Notes under the pieces: model-generated
Databases searched by the model: none
What the model saw: the letters and a program-made list of their open reading frames with translations, nothing else
Told to the model about the DNA's origin: nothing
Shown here: positions 16,070 to 24,738 of the stretch, in pieces
Numbering within the stretch: the stretch's first letter is position 1
How the letters are laid out: each line of letters opens with the position of its first letter
Translations under genes and position numbers: made by a program
Assembly: GCA_963737705.1 (NCBI GenBank)
Contig: CAVTTP010000005.1
Coordinates: forward strand, 474,252 to 538,251
From: PALSA-607 sp963737705
GTDB taxonomy: Bacteria > Actinomycetota > Actinomycetes > Acidothermales > Acidothermaceae
DNA: 64,000 nt
Direction of reading: 5' to 3'

Positions 16070-17178
16070 AGCTGCTCGCCCACGACTGCGATCGCGCCGC
16101 TAACAGCCTTCTCACCAGCGACTGCGAGTGGAAAGGAGATCCGCTGACCCGTGCGATGCGACTCGTACGCACCGAGGATCCACTCCAGCGCCTTGTAGCC
16201 ATCGACCGCGTTTGGTGAAGGCTCGTGGTCGTCACGGATCGCCTCGGTGAATGCGACAACGAGGTCGCGGTAACACCGCTCGTAGCGGTCCTCCCCCACA
16301 AAGTCGAAGTACCGTCGCCCGACCCACGGCTCCTCAACGCCTTGGATCTCAGTCTGCGGACTCTTCTGGTAGTGCAGCTCGATCTCGCCGCGCGTACCGG
16401 ACAGCGATGCGTGATCGGGGCTCGACAGTGGACCGAAGTAGTCAGGCGCATGCCACGTGCTCTCGACGGTGACAATCGCGCCGTTCTCCAACGTGTACGT
16501 GGCGATGCCGTAGTCCTCGACCCCGAGGTTCTTGTAAGTGAGAGAGCCGATGTGTGCAGTGACTGTGGCTGCTTCGCTCTTGAAGAACCACCGGAAGAAG
16601 TCGGTGAAATGCACTCCGTGGTCGATGAAGCCGCCACCGCCTCCCTTAATCGGGTCGCGATACCAGCCCTGGTCGTCGGCGTCGGGGTTGTCCTTGATGA
16701 ATCCCGCCGGGAACCGAATCGAGTAGAAGCCCGACACCAGGTCGCCAACCGCACCTTCCTCCACCGCCGCAAACACCTGGCGATAGGCAGGCAAGTAGCG
16801 CAGCAGGTAGGCGAGCATGATCTTGACGCTCTTTCCTGCCTCAACAATCCGCTGCGCGTCGGCCAGAGTTGTCGCAATCGGCTTGTCGAGCAGAACATGC
16901 TTGCCAGCGGCCGCGGCAAGTTCGACATGGTCGGCGTGTGCGGACGTGTACGACGTGATGATGACCGCGTCGATGTCGTCGCGCTGGATCATCTGCGCGT
17001 AATCGGTTGTCCAGTCGCCGTCGCAATACTTCTCACCGAAGGACTTCGCGAGTTCTCGCCGTTCATCGGCAACCGCAACGAGCCGCACGCCATCGATGCC
17101 CTTGCTGATCTGATCAGCGAATGGGTACGCGTGGTAGTGGTTGTGCAGGCCAGCGATACCAAGGCGAAGCTCGCTCAC
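16066..17178 (-). CDS. Gfo/Idh/MocA oxidoreductase (first in operon)
   Basis: A 370-residue oxidoreductase, first gene of the operon. Its N-terminal motif is LGIAGLHNHYHAYPF, a histidine-rich sequence in place of GxGxxG. The catalytic triplet reads DKP (HVLLDKPIATT) and the D-x3-H motif is FIDHGVHFTDFFRWFF after five glycines. GTG 17178 is chosen over TTG 17184 because GAAGGAG ends 6 bases before GTG but abuts the TTG. It faces the LacI gene across a 230-base intergenic region with palindromic operators, so transcription of all eight genes probably begins here. Confidence 0.88.
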   Translation of the reverse strand: MSELRLGIAGLHNHYHAYPFADQISKGIDGVRLVAVADERRELAKSFGEKYCDGDWTTDYAQMIQRDDIDAVIITSYTSAHADHVELAAAAGKHVLLDKPIATTLADAQRIVEAGKSVKIMLAYLLRYLPAYRQVFAAVEEGAVGDLVSGFYSIRFPAGFIKDNPDADDQGWYRDPIKGGGGGFIDHGVHFTDFFRWFFKSEAATVTAHIGSLTYKNLGVEDYGIATYTLENGAIVTVESTWHAPDYFGPLSSPDHASLSGTRGEIELHYQKSPQTEIQGVEEPWVGRRYFDFVGEDRYERCYRDLVVAFTEAIRDDHEPSPNAVDGYKALEWILGAYESHRTGQRISFPLAVAGEKAVSGAIAVVGEQL

Positions 17179-17245
17179 ACGCAACTCCTTCGGGTAGTAG
17201 CTCGCGAATCACGGCGAGCAGTTGCTTCGGGTGAAGAGGCAGTCT

Positions 17246-17272
17246 CGCAACCGGTTTACGCAACCGGTTGCG
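17246..17272. promoter_or_regulatory. Tandem LacI-type operators
   Basis: CGCAACCGGTTGCG (17259-17272) is a perfect 14-bp palindrome with the central CG pair typical of LacI-family operators. A second copy, CGCAACCGGTTTACG, starts 13 bases earlier at 17246 and overlaps it by 2 bases. Both lie about 70-90 bases upstream of the first oxidoreductase. The bound protein is very likely the divergent LacI regulator. Confidence 0.75.
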
Positions 17273-17373
17273 CGACACTGTGCCACGTCCCACTGCGACT
17301 GGCAATACGCAGTTTCACAACGGATTGGTCACGGCTGCGCTGGCTTAGATCAGGAGGACGCGGGGTCAGTTGG

Positions 17374-17396
17374 TATGCTCCGCGCAACCGCTTTAG
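17374..17396 (+). promoter_or_regulatory. lacI-family promoter -10 and third operator half-site
   Basis: TATGCT at 17374-17379 is a good -10 box for the LacI gene. CGCAACCGCTTTAG at 17383-17396 shares CGCAACCG with the two operators upstream and would cover the transcription start and lie just before the AAAGG ribosome site. This suggests autorepression. Confidence 0.5.
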
Positions 17397-17408
17397 TAAA
17401 GGCCCTCG

Positions 17409-18455
17409 ATGACGCGTAGTTCCCCGACGAACCGTCGCCCCACCATGCGCGATATAGCCGCCCTGGCCGGAGTGTCGCCGGGCACCGTGTCGCGAGTGCT
17501 CAATGGCCGGCCGGGGGTCGGCGACGAGACACGCGAACGTGTCGAAGGCATCATCGCTCGCGAAGGGTTCCAAGCGAACGCGAGCGCGCAGTGGCTGTCT
17601 ACCGGGCGCAGCCGGTCAATCGGAATCGTCTTTCCGTTCCACACCTCCGAATTGGTGCTGCACCCGATCTATCCGCTGCTCCTCGGTGCACTGGGCGATG
17701 CCGCAGAAGCCGCCGGGTATGACGTCATGTTGTTGAACGTCTCGTCTCCCGAGAACGTCGGGCGCCTGCTGGACGTTATAAGCCGGCGTCGTGTCGATGG
17801 CGTCGTCCTGCCTGCGTCGGGTGCGCACGACCCCCTCGTACGCAAGCTGCTTCCGCTAGGCACGCCCGTAGTGGTGATCGGGCACCGCGTGAGGGCCGAT
17901 GGCGTCGGGTGGGTCGACTCCTCGCACGACGTCGCAGCGCACGAGATCACGAGGTCCTTGATCCAGGCGGGCCGAAAGCATCTGACGTTGCTGAACGGAC
18001 CATCGACGATCTCGGCTTGCCGTTTGCGCGCGAGCGGCTTCTGGAAAGCGGTAAAAGAGGCGGGTAGCGCCGTGAAATCCGCGAACGAGCTCGAGGTGCC
18101 GTTCGACACCGACGCTGCCGTCGAAGCCGCCACCCGAATTCTCGGCGCGAAGAAGGATCGCCCAGACGCGATCATCGGGGGCAACGACCTGATCGCCTCG
18201 GGATGCATCGACGCCGCGCGCGGCCTAGCCCTAGACGTGCCCGCGGACGTGGCCGTGAGCGGGTTCGACGACCGGTCCCTCGCGTCTCACACGAATCCGG
18301 CTCTCACGACGGTGCGCATGCCACTGCAGGACATCGGGCACACGGCGGCTCAAATGCTATTCGCCATGATCGACGGAACGCCGCCCGGCAAGCGCCACGT
18401 CGTGCTGCCGACCCAAGTGATCTGGCGCGACTCCACCCCCGCAAACGCGTCATAG
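17409..18455 (+). CDS. LacI-family transcriptional regulator of the sugar operon
   Basis: A 348-residue repressor with an N-terminal LacI helix-turn-helix (TMRDIAALAGVSPGTVSRVLNG, residues about 12-33, including hinge residues that insert at a central CG step) and a C-terminal periplasmic-binding-protein-like sensor domain ending VAVSGFDDRSLASHTNPALTTV. ATG 17409 follows AAAGG with 6 bases spacing. It is divergent from the eight-gene oxidoreductase/transport/GH42 operon, and palindromes with the LacI consensus lie between them. It most likely represses both units and is released by the imported sugar or a derivative. The inducer is unknown. Confidence 0.92.
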   Translation: MTRSSPTNRRPTMRDIAALAGVSPGTVSRVLNGRPGVGDETRERVEGIIAREGFQANASAQWLSTGRSRSIGIVFPFHTSELVLHPIYPLLLGALGDAAEAAGYDVMLLNVSSPENVGRLLDVISRRRVDGVVLPASGAHDPLVRKLLPLGTPVVVIGHRVRADGVGWVDSSHDVAAHEITRSLIQAGRKHLTLLNGPSTISACRLRASGFWKAVKEAGSAVKSANELEVPFDTDAAVEAATRILGAKKDRPDAIIGGNDLIASGCIDAARGLALDVPADVAVSGFDDRSLASHTNPALTTVRMPLQDIGHTAAQMLFAMIDGTPPGKRHVVLPTQVIWRDSTPANAS

Positions 18456-18478
18456 CTCGAGCTGAACGAGCAGGGCGA

Positions 18479-18700
18479 CTACGCGCCGTCGCGCTGTTCC
18501 ACCAACGATTGGCGGCGTGCTTCGAGGTTCTCGATTAGCGCCTGCTCTTCCTCGTAGTTAGTCAGGTCGGCGGCGCCATCAGATTGGTCGCCTTCGTCGT
18601 CGACTTGGTCGCCGCGCTCCCCGCGAAGGCTGCGCAGAGTCTGATCGATCTCGTCAATCTCGGCCTGCAACTGCTGCTTGGCGTCGGTCTGATCGGACAC
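18479..18700 (-). CDS. Small acidic coiled-coil protein, unknown function
   Basis: A 73-residue, strongly acidic protein made of two helical segments (QTDAKQQLQAEIDEIDQTLRSL and YEEEQALIENLEARRQSLVEQ, both heptad-like) separated by an Asp/Gly-rich link. Not a family I recognise. The GTG at 18700 has GAGGAG five bases upstream and lies 10 bases after the stop of the M50 protease gene, so the two are probably co-transcribed. No membrane segment or signal peptide. It may be a protein-protein adaptor, but nothing in the sequence fixes a function. Confidence 0.7.
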   Translation of the reverse strand: MSDQTDAKQQLQAEIDEIDQTLRSLRGERGDQVDDEGDQSDGAADLTNYEEEQALIENLEARRQSLVEQRDGA

Positions 18701-18710
18701 GCTTACTCCT

Positions 18711-19613
18711 CTAGCGGGGGACGTAGGCGAGGCTCATGCCCCACAGGCAAATCACGGCGACCGTAGCGTACGCGGACCCGATGGCGACCCGCGTGGACGG
18801 GGGAATCGCATAGTAGGAGGCGTCGATCCACTTGTGGGTTCTCCAACGGCGCACCAGTTCGATCGTGCCGAGAACCAGAATGAAGATGAGTACCGGACTC
18901 GGGTGCAGGATCGCGAAAACGCCGGCAGCAACCAACCCGACGATCCACAATGCGGGATGCAACGCACCCGCCACCCGCCCGCCGTCCAGCGGCAATGCAG
19001 GCACCAGATTGAACAGGTTGAGAAAGAAGCCCGTGTACGCAAGCGCGCGCAACAGCGGGGAGTGGAAGACGTGGGACAACTCGAACGCGGCCAGGGCACC
19101 AAGAGTCCCGATAGCCGGACCGGCGAGAGCGCTGACGGCTTCGTGCGCGACCGATCTCGGCTTTGACTTCATCGTGACGAACGCGCCCATAAACGGGATG
19201 AAGGTCGGCAGCGACGACTTGATGCCCATGAAGCGCAGCGCCACAACGTGCCCGAGTTCGTGCACAGCAATCAGCGCGACGAAGCCGACCGCGTACCACC
19301 AGCCGAAGATGAACGCGTACGCGATGACGGACACGGCCATGCTGAGTGCGAACTTGAACTTGACCAGCACCACGCTGGCCTTGAGGGCCAGCACCAGCTT
19401 GGTGAGCAGACCCGCTTTTGCTGCCACCCCGCCACCTGCAGCCGCGCTGCCACCGGCACGCTCCCAGCGGCGTCGCTTCGTACCGACGGGTGCGGGCGGC
19501 TGGGCGCCGGGCAACTCACCGGGTGCGTACAGATAGGGCCGGGAGACGATCGGCACCCGCGCAGGCTCGAAGCTCCCAGGCTCGAAGCCTGGTGGGCCTT
19601 GCTGTTCAGCCAC
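18711..19613 (-). CDS. Site-2-protease-like M50 metalloprotease
   Basis: A 300-residue integral membrane metalloprotease. The zinc motif HELGH lies in a hydrophobic segment (VALIAVHELGHVVALRFMG, about 116-134), and the third-ligand motif NLVPALPLDGGRV (aspartate) is present about 90 residues later, so the active site is complete. A 75-residue Pro/Gly-rich cytoplasmic N-terminus precedes the first membrane segment. GTG 19613 is the start with the best frame support; its ribosome site is weak. M50 proteases cleave within membranes, often to release anti-sigma factors, but no sigma factor is nearby, so the substrate is unknown. The coiled-coil gene follows directly. Confidence 0.85.
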   Translation of the reverse strand: MAEQQGPPGFEPGSFEPARVPIVSRPYLYAPGELPGAQPPAPVGTKRRRWERAGGSAAAGGGVAAKAGLLTKLVLALKASVVLVKFKFALSMAVSVIAYAFIFGWWYAVGFVALIAVHELGHVVALRFMGIKSSLPTFIPFMGAFVTMKSKPRSVAHEAVSALAGPAIGTLGALAAFELSHVFHSPLLRALAYTGFFLNLFNLVPALPLDGGRVAGALHPALWIVGLVAAGVFAILHPSPVLIFILVLGTIELVRRWRTHKWIDASYYAIPPSTRVAIGSAYATVAVICLWGMSLAYVPR

Positions 19614-19787
19614 GGTGCTCGCAACTCCACTATTCGACGATCTTCATTGTATTCGCGTGGCTGCGCGCGTGCGGCATGGCGAGACTGCCAGGAAGTTCCC
19701 AGCGACAGCCCAGACGGCTTTCAGTATCTGCGATCAGAGTGGGGCTTGCACTCGCAGCAACGCAGACCTACCGCGACAGGAGCTCCG

Positions 19788-20264
19788 ATGACCGCACAGG
19801 CTCATGACACTCAAGTAGTGATGGCGGACGCCGTGATCGCGCAGGTGATCCAGCTCAAGGATCCTGACGAGGCCATCTCGAGTGCGATCTGGTGGCGGGT
19901 GGCTGAACTGCTCCGCGCGTGCACCACGGCAACGGCAAGTGGTCCGCACCTGACGACCACCCTGCTCGAGCATGCGTTCAACGCGACCGACGACGTGCTC
20001 TCGTCGCTCAGCGCCGACACCGAGCCCAGCACCTCGCCGTCCGATCTTGATGGGCTTCTGCCACTCGATGCCGCACTTCCCCTCGGCGCGGGATACGACG
20101 CCCTCGCGGCGACCAGGCGCAGCTGCCTGCGAGTGGCTCGGCTGCTGTTCTCACTCGACGCCACGACACCGGCGATGCTCGCCACGAGGGTCAACCAGCT
20201 GCGACGTGCACTAGCCGCTTGGCGATTCGAAGCTCTCGACGCGCGAATCAGTACCGCGCACTAG
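19788..20264 (+). CDS. Hypothetical helical protein
   Basis: A 158-residue protein I do not recognise. Predicted mostly helical, soluble, without signal peptide, with Ala/Leu-rich stretches (AIWWRVAELLRACTT, RSCLRVARLLFSLDA). ATG 19788 is preceded by ACAGGAG. The stop codon at 20264 directly abuts the stop of metX on the other strand, so the two genes converge with no gap. No functional neighbour on its own strand. Base composition matches the surroundings. Confidence 0.6.
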   Translation: MTAQAHDTQVVMADAVIAQVIQLKDPDEAISSAIWWRVAELLRACTTATASGPHLTTTLLEHAFNATDDVLSSLSADTEPSTSPSDLDGLLPLDAALPLGAGYDALAATRRSCLRVARLLFSLDATTPAMLATRVNQLRRALAAWRFEALDARISTAH

Positions 20265-21434
20265 TCAGCAGGGTGCGTTGACGCGGTCGGCGATCGCGAG
20301 GGTTTCCCTCACGAGGGCACCCACAGCGTCGCGCTCGATCAAGAAGCCGTCATGTCCGAACTCCGAATGCACGATTCGAAGACCGCCGACCGTGGTTGGG
20401 ATCAAGTCCGCAAGTTCGCGCTGCAAAACGATCGGATAGAGCCGGTCGGAGTCGACGCCGGCGACAACCACCGGCGCAGTGATCGAGGCAAGGGCAGCGG
20501 CAACTCCACCGCGGCCGCGGCCGACGTCGTGCGTATTCATTGCATCGGTTAACGCAACATACGTGCCGGCGTCGAACCGCCGCGCCAGCTTGGTCGCTTG
20601 ATGATCGAGATACGACTGCACCGCGAAACGGCCGTCGCTCAAAGGATCTTCGCCGTCTTGGGGCTCATTGCCGAATCGCAGCTGCAGTTCGTCGGCACTG
20701 CGATACGTCAGGTGCGCAATGCGACGCGCGAGGCCCATGCCCTCGTGCGGGCCTTCCCCATCGGCGGCGTCGTAATAGTCACCGCCGCGCCACTTCGGGT
20801 CGCTCGTAATTGCGCGAAGCTGCGCGCTCTGCGTGCCGATCTGGTCGCCCGTTGCGGTCGCGCCGACAGCAAGAACGAGGGCGGACGACGTGCGGCTGGG
20901 GTAGCCGACAAGCCACTCGAGGACCCGCATCGCACCCATCGAGCCACCGACCAACGACGCCCACGTCGCGATGCCGAGATGATCGGCGAGCGCTGCCTCC
21001 ACGACAACCTGGTCGCGGACCGTGATGCGCGGAAACGCCGACCCCCACTGGCGATTGCCGCGCAGCGAGGAGGGACCTGTGCTGCCCTGACATCCGCCGA
21101 GCACGTTCGGCGCCACCACGAACCACTTGCGGCTGTCGATCGGCGCGTCTGGTCCGATCAGGCCGTCCCACCAACCGGCAGTGCGATGCCCTGGTCCTGC
21201 GGGGCCGACCACATGCGAGTCGCCGGTCAATGCGTGGAGTACGAGCACCGCGTTCGATGCGTCGGCGTTCAGCTCGCCCCACGTCTCGTAGGCGACGCGC
21301 ACGTTGGGCAGGTGCCCGCCGAGCTCGAGGTCGAATGCCCCGAGCTCGGCGAAAGACCTGTCACCTGGGTGATCTCCCTCGCGCCACCCGCCCGATGCGG
21401 GAATGAGATCACCGCCGTCTGGCACCGAGCTCAC
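20265..21434 (-). CDS. metX: Homoserine O-acetyltransferase
   Basis: A 389-residue alpha/beta-hydrolase-fold acyltransferase. ALTGDSHVVG, PNVLGGCQGSTGP and the nucleophile elbow GGSMGAMRVLEW (serine) are characteristic of MetX; DSDRLYP (Asp) and SEFGHDGFL (His) near the C-terminus complete the triad. It acetylates homoserine with acetyl-CoA to start methionine synthesis. GTG 21434 overlaps the metY stop by 4 bases, so the two enzymes are co-translated; metY uses the product directly. Acetyl rather than succinyl specificity is assumed from the usual actinobacterial pathway. Confidence 0.95.
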   Translation of the reverse strand: MSSVPDGGDLIPASGGWREGDHPGDRSFAELGAFDLELGGHLPNVRVAYETWGELNADASNAVLVLHALTGDSHVVGPAGPGHRTAGWWDGLIGPDAPIDSRKWFVVAPNVLGGCQGSTGPSSLRGNRQWGSAFPRITVRDQVVVEAALADHLGIATWASLVGGSMGAMRVLEWLVGYPSRTSSALVLAVGATATGDQIGTQSAQLRAITSDPKWRGGDYYDAADGEGPHEGMGLARRIAHLTYRSADELQLRFGNEPQDGEDPLSDGRFAVQSYLDHQATKLARRFDAGTYVALTDAMNTHDVGRGRGGVAAALASITAPVVVAGVDSDRLYPIVLQRELADLIPTTVGGLRIVHSEFGHDGFLIERDAVGALVRETLAIADRVNAPC

Positions 21435-22726
21435 GCCTCCTTGGCTGCGCGGAACCCGAGGTCGAGGTCGGCGAGGATGTCGTCGATCCCTTCGATGCCG
21501 ACCGCGAGCCGGACCAAGCCAGGAGTAACGCCCGTCGACAGCTGTTCTTCCGCAGTCAGCTGCGAATGCGTCGTGGACGCGGGGTGAATGACCAGCGACC
21601 GGACGTCGCCGATGTTGGCCACGTGACTGTGCAGCTCAAGTGCGTTGACGAATCGCTTGCCAGCTTCGAGACCGCCCTTGATCTCGAACGAGACGATTGC
21701 GCCGGCGCCGCGGGGCGAGTACTTCTGTCCGAGCTCGTACCACGGCGACGACTTCAGGCCCGCATAGATGACCTTGTCGACCTCGTCGCGCTGCTCGAGC
21801 CAATGCGCGACCTTCGTCGCGTTGGCGACGTGCCGCTCCATGCGAAGCGACAGTGTCTCGAGTCCTTGCGCGATCAGGAATGCGTTGAACGGCGCAATTG
21901 CAGGGCCGAGGTCGCGCAGCAGTTGCACGCGCGCCTTGATGATGTACGCCAAGTTGCCGACGGCCTCGGTGTAAACGACTCCGTGGTAGCTCGGGTCGGG
22001 CGTCGTCAAGCCAGGGAACTTGTCGCCATGCGCAGCCCAATCGAAGCGACCGCCGTCGACGATGAGCCCGGCAATCGCCGTCCCATGTCCACCGAGGTAT
22101 TTCGTTGCCGAGTGCACGATGATGTCGGCGCCCCACTCGAACGGCCGCAACAGGTAGGGCGTGGGGACCGTGTTGTCGATGATCAGTGGCACGCCGTTCT
22201 CGTGCGCGATCGCCGCGACGGTCTCGATGTCGAGGAAGTCGCTCTTCGGGTTGGCAAGCGACTCACCGAAGAAGGCTTTGGTGTTCGGTCGAACCGCGTC
22301 GCGCCACGACTGTGGGTCGTCGGGGTTCTCGACGAACGAGACCTCGATGCCGAGCTTCGGGAACGTGTAGTGGAAGAGGTTGTACGTACCGCCGTACAGG
22401 CTTGGGCTCGAGACGATGTGGTCTCCGGCGCTCGCAATGTTCAGGATCGCCAGCGTCTCTGCCGATTGGCCACTCGCCACCAGCAGTGCGGCGACACCGC
22501 CCTCGAGCGCCGCGACGCGCTCCTCCACGACGGCCTGCGTCGGGTTCATGATGCGCGTGTAGATGTTGCCGAACTCCGCCAGTCCGAACAACGCCGCCGC
22601 GTGGTCGGTGTCCCTGAACGTGTACGAGGTCGTTTGGTAGATCGGAAGCGCCCGCGCGTTGGTCGCTGCGTCGGGCTGCTGGCCGGCGTGAATCTGTTTG
22701 GTCTCGAAACTCCAGGCGTCGCTCAT
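21431..22726 (-). CDS. metY: O-acetylhomoserine sulfhydrylase
   Basis: A 431-residue PLP enzyme of the Cys/Met metabolism family. The PLP lysine is in VHSATKYLGGHG (about 210-221), and TTSYTFRDTDHAAALF at the N-terminus and SLVIHPASTTHSQL near the C-terminus are typical of O-acetylhomoserine (thiol)-lyases. It makes homocysteine from O-acetylhomoserine and sulfide. ATG 22726 has AGAGGA upstream; a longer in-frame reading to 22792 is not conserved-looking. It overlaps metX by 4 bases. I looked in the 236-base leader for a SAM riboswitch and found none I can recognise. Confidence 0.95.
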   Translation of the reverse strand: MSDAWSFETKQIHAGQQPDAATNARALPIYQTTSYTFRDTDHAAALFGLAEFGNIYTRIMNPTQAVVEERVAALEGGVAALLVASGQSAETLAILNIASAGDHIVSSPSLYGGTYNLFHYTFPKLGIEVSFVENPDDPQSWRDAVRPNTKAFFGESLANPKSDFLDIETVAAIAHENGVPLIIDNTVPTPYLLRPFEWGADIIVHSATKYLGGHGTAIAGLIVDGGRFDWAAHGDKFPGLTTPDPSYHGVVYTEAVGNLAYIIKARVQLLRDLGPAIAPFNAFLIAQGLETLSLRMERHVANATKVAHWLEQRDEVDKVIYAGLKSSPWYELGQKYSPRGAGAIVSFEIKGGLEAGKRFVNALELHSHVANIGDVRSLVIHPASTTHSQLTAEEQLSTGVTPGLVRLAVGIEGIDDILADLDLGFRAAKEA

Positions 22727-22862
22727 CGGAATCCTCTCGGGCAAATAGGCAGGCATAGGTATGGATCGGACTAAATGGAGGGGGTCACCCAACTACACGC
22801 AGGCGCTCTGGGGCCGGTTCAGGTCAACGACAGCGCTGGTCGAAGTGATGCGCGCGACGGCC

Positions 22863-22877
22863 GACCCAGAACGGGTC
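22863..22877. promoter_or_regulatory. Dyad in the metY upstream region
   Basis: GACCCagaacGGGTC, 5-bp arms, about 140 bases upstream of metY. On the minus strand a TTGACC hexamer overlaps it. A second dyad, CATGGccgCCATG-like, lies at 22899-22911. Either could be an operator for a sulfur regulator; arms are short and the support is weak. Confidence 0.25.
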
Positions 22878-22962
22878 AAGCAACAAAGGCATTCGCATCA
22901 TGGCCGCCATGCAACCACACCCGGCGACCGTCCGTCGAGCGGCTATCGTGCCGGCCAAACAA

Positions 22963-24624
22963 TTATGAGCGGCAGAGGGTTTTCGCCAGTAGCGCGGTGT
23001 CTGCAGCGCTGTAGAAGGCGGGGGTCTTTGCGTTTGCCTGGAAGTACATGACATCGAGCGGGTTCGGTGAGTGCTGCAAGCCCACGGAGTGTCCGAGTTC
23101 ATGCTGGACGATCGCGTAGAGGCTCGCGCCGCCGGCGTCGTTCAGACCGTTCGGTAGCGCCAGCATCGCGGGCGAGATCGCCACGACGCTCGTCCCTGAT
23201 CCGTCGAGCTGCCAGCGGGTGTAGCCGCCGTACTGCTCACCGGCGGGGGCCGAGGCGAAGAAGTTGGTGCTGGTCGGAGATACAACGGTGATCACGAGGT
23301 CGTCAGGACCGTGGCTGTAGTTCGTCAGGGTCGGGACGAACGATGTCGTGCCGTCGTAGCGGTACGTCTGGCCGGTGCGTGAACTGAGGTCCGCGACGGC
23401 GGCATGGACGACGGCGAGCACGGTTTGTTGTTCGAACAGGTCCGGCGATCCGTAGCCAGTAACGACACCGGAGATGTTGACTCGGTAACCGACCACATAG
23501 GAGCAACGCGCGGCGGTGGTGCCCAGGTCAGCTGTATTGGCCAGCGGATTGGAAAGGCCGAGGGCTGCCCGTGCCGCGTCGGACACCGCAGCGCTAACAC
23601 CGCTGGTGCCGCCGTAGATGCGCGCGAGAGTGATGGTCGGCGCATGCGCGGTGAGGTAGCCGGTCACTTGATTGTCGATGGCACCGGGGGCGTTCAAGAG
23701 CAACGGTCCGCCGAGGTGGGCGACCTGGGCACCACCCGCGAGTGCGTCGGGGAAGGACACGCTCGTGGCAATGCCGACCGTAGTCGGTGCCGGGAAGAAT
23801 TTCGCTGCGACGGCCGCGCTTGTGCTGCTCGACGAACCGACTCCGAACACCGGGGTCGCGGCCGGATCTGCTGCGTGCGCGGCAGTTCCGATGCCGTAGA
23901 CAGTGCCGTGATGGGCGGCGATGTAGGCCGCATCGGCGGCCGGGAGGCTCGAGCCGTTCGTCAACAGCAGGGCTGCGTGTGCGTGCGCTGCGGCCGGACC
24001 TGCGGCTAGTGCGTCGGCGAACGTCGAGCCGTCGACCAGCATGACCGTTGTCGGGTTGCCAAGTGCAGCAGCCACGGCGAGGGCGGTGCCGAAGCGGTCA
24101 GTTCCGGCGTAGCGAGTGGTGTGATAGCCCATCGCGCTCAGCTGGGTGGCGATGGAGTTCGGCACGCTCGCCGTGCCGCCGAGCAGGTAGACGGTGCCGC
24201 CGGCAGGTAGCACGCGCACGATCTCGTTCTTGGTTGCCGAAGGCAACGTGGCACCCGAGGTCAGCAGCAGTGGCGCATTCATCGCGGCCGTCAGCGTGAC
24301 TCCGACGAGGGCGTCGGGGTATGAGTCGCCGCTCGCCAGCACGACAGCTGACGCGGTTGCCGGGAACGTCGAGACCGACACGGCGACCGCAGTCGCAAAG
24401 CGGTCGTTGCCCGCGATCCGGTCGACGACGGAAACGGGAGGCGTGAGGGCCGGGACTAGTGCAGGCGCGACGGTGCCGTCGCCGGCCGCGAGCGCCAGCG
24501 GGGCGGCAGGTGCCGCCGCGAGGCCGGCGACCAGCAGCGTTGCGCCGACAAGGACAGAGCTACGCAGGCGAGTGTTCAGCAGGCGAAGCTTCAGGTGGGC
24601 CCGGGGGGAGGGTGTGGATGCCAT
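22963..24624 (-). CDS. Secreted metzincin protease with cell-wall-binding repeats
   Basis: A 553-residue secreted protein. After a signal peptide (RSSVLVGATLLVAGLAAAPAA) come three cell-wall-binding-2 (PF04122) repeats over about residues 65-365, seen as NDRFATAVA, TDRFGTALA and repeated FPDALVG/FADALAA/FPDALAG motifs. The C-terminal 180 residues form a zinc protease domain with HELGHSVGLQH (HExxHxxGxxH, about 508-518) and a Met-turn DVMYF, the metzincin (matrixin-like) signature. The protease is therefore probably held on the wall by the repeats. Natural target unknown. The repeats closely resemble those of the 998-residue protein at 45879-48875. ATG 24624 has only a weak ribosome site. Confidence 0.88.
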   Translation of the reverse strand: MASTPSPRAHLKLRLLNTRLRSSVLVGATLLVAGLAAAPAAPLALAAGDGTVAPALVPALTPPVSVVDRIAGNDRFATAVAVSVSTFPATASAVVLASGDSYPDALVGVTLTAAMNAPLLLTSGATLPSATKNEIVRVLPAGGTVYLLGGTASVPNSIATQLSAMGYHTTRYAGTDRFGTALAVAAALGNPTTVMLVDGSTFADALAAGPAAAHAHAALLLTNGSSLPAADAAYIAAHHGTVYGIGTAAHAADPAATPVFGVGSSSSTSAAVAAKFFPAPTTVGIATSVSFPDALAGGAQVAHLGGPLLLNAPGAIDNQVTGYLTAHAPTITLARIYGGTSGVSAAVSDAARAALGLSNPLANTADLGTTAARCSYVVGYRVNISGVVTGYGSPDLFEQQTVLAVVHAAVADLSSRTGQTYRYDGTTSFVPTLTNYSHGPDDLVITVVSPTSTNFFASAPAGEQYGGYTRWQLDGSGTSVVAISPAMLALPNGLNDAGGASLYAIVQHELGHSVGLQHSPNPLDVMYFQANAKTPAFYSAADTALLAKTLCRS

Positions 24625-24738
24625 TTGTCCATGTATCGGCAGTCCACGCCGGCGATGTACCTCCGGATGGCAAAGTTCGGTCTGGCAATCGGTCTACCAG
24701 TCTTGCTCCCCCGCTCGACAATTAGTAAAGGCAAACTT

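Noticed and set aside
19248..19787. Extended N-terminus of the hypothetical protein at 19788
   Set aside because: The upstream frame runs opposite the M50 protease gene and is basic and low in hydrophobic content; a good ribosome site precedes 19788.
22727..22962. SAM riboswitch in the metY leader
   Set aside because: The position is right for an actinobacterial SAM-IV or SAM-II element, but the conserved core sequences are absent; only short dyads are seen.
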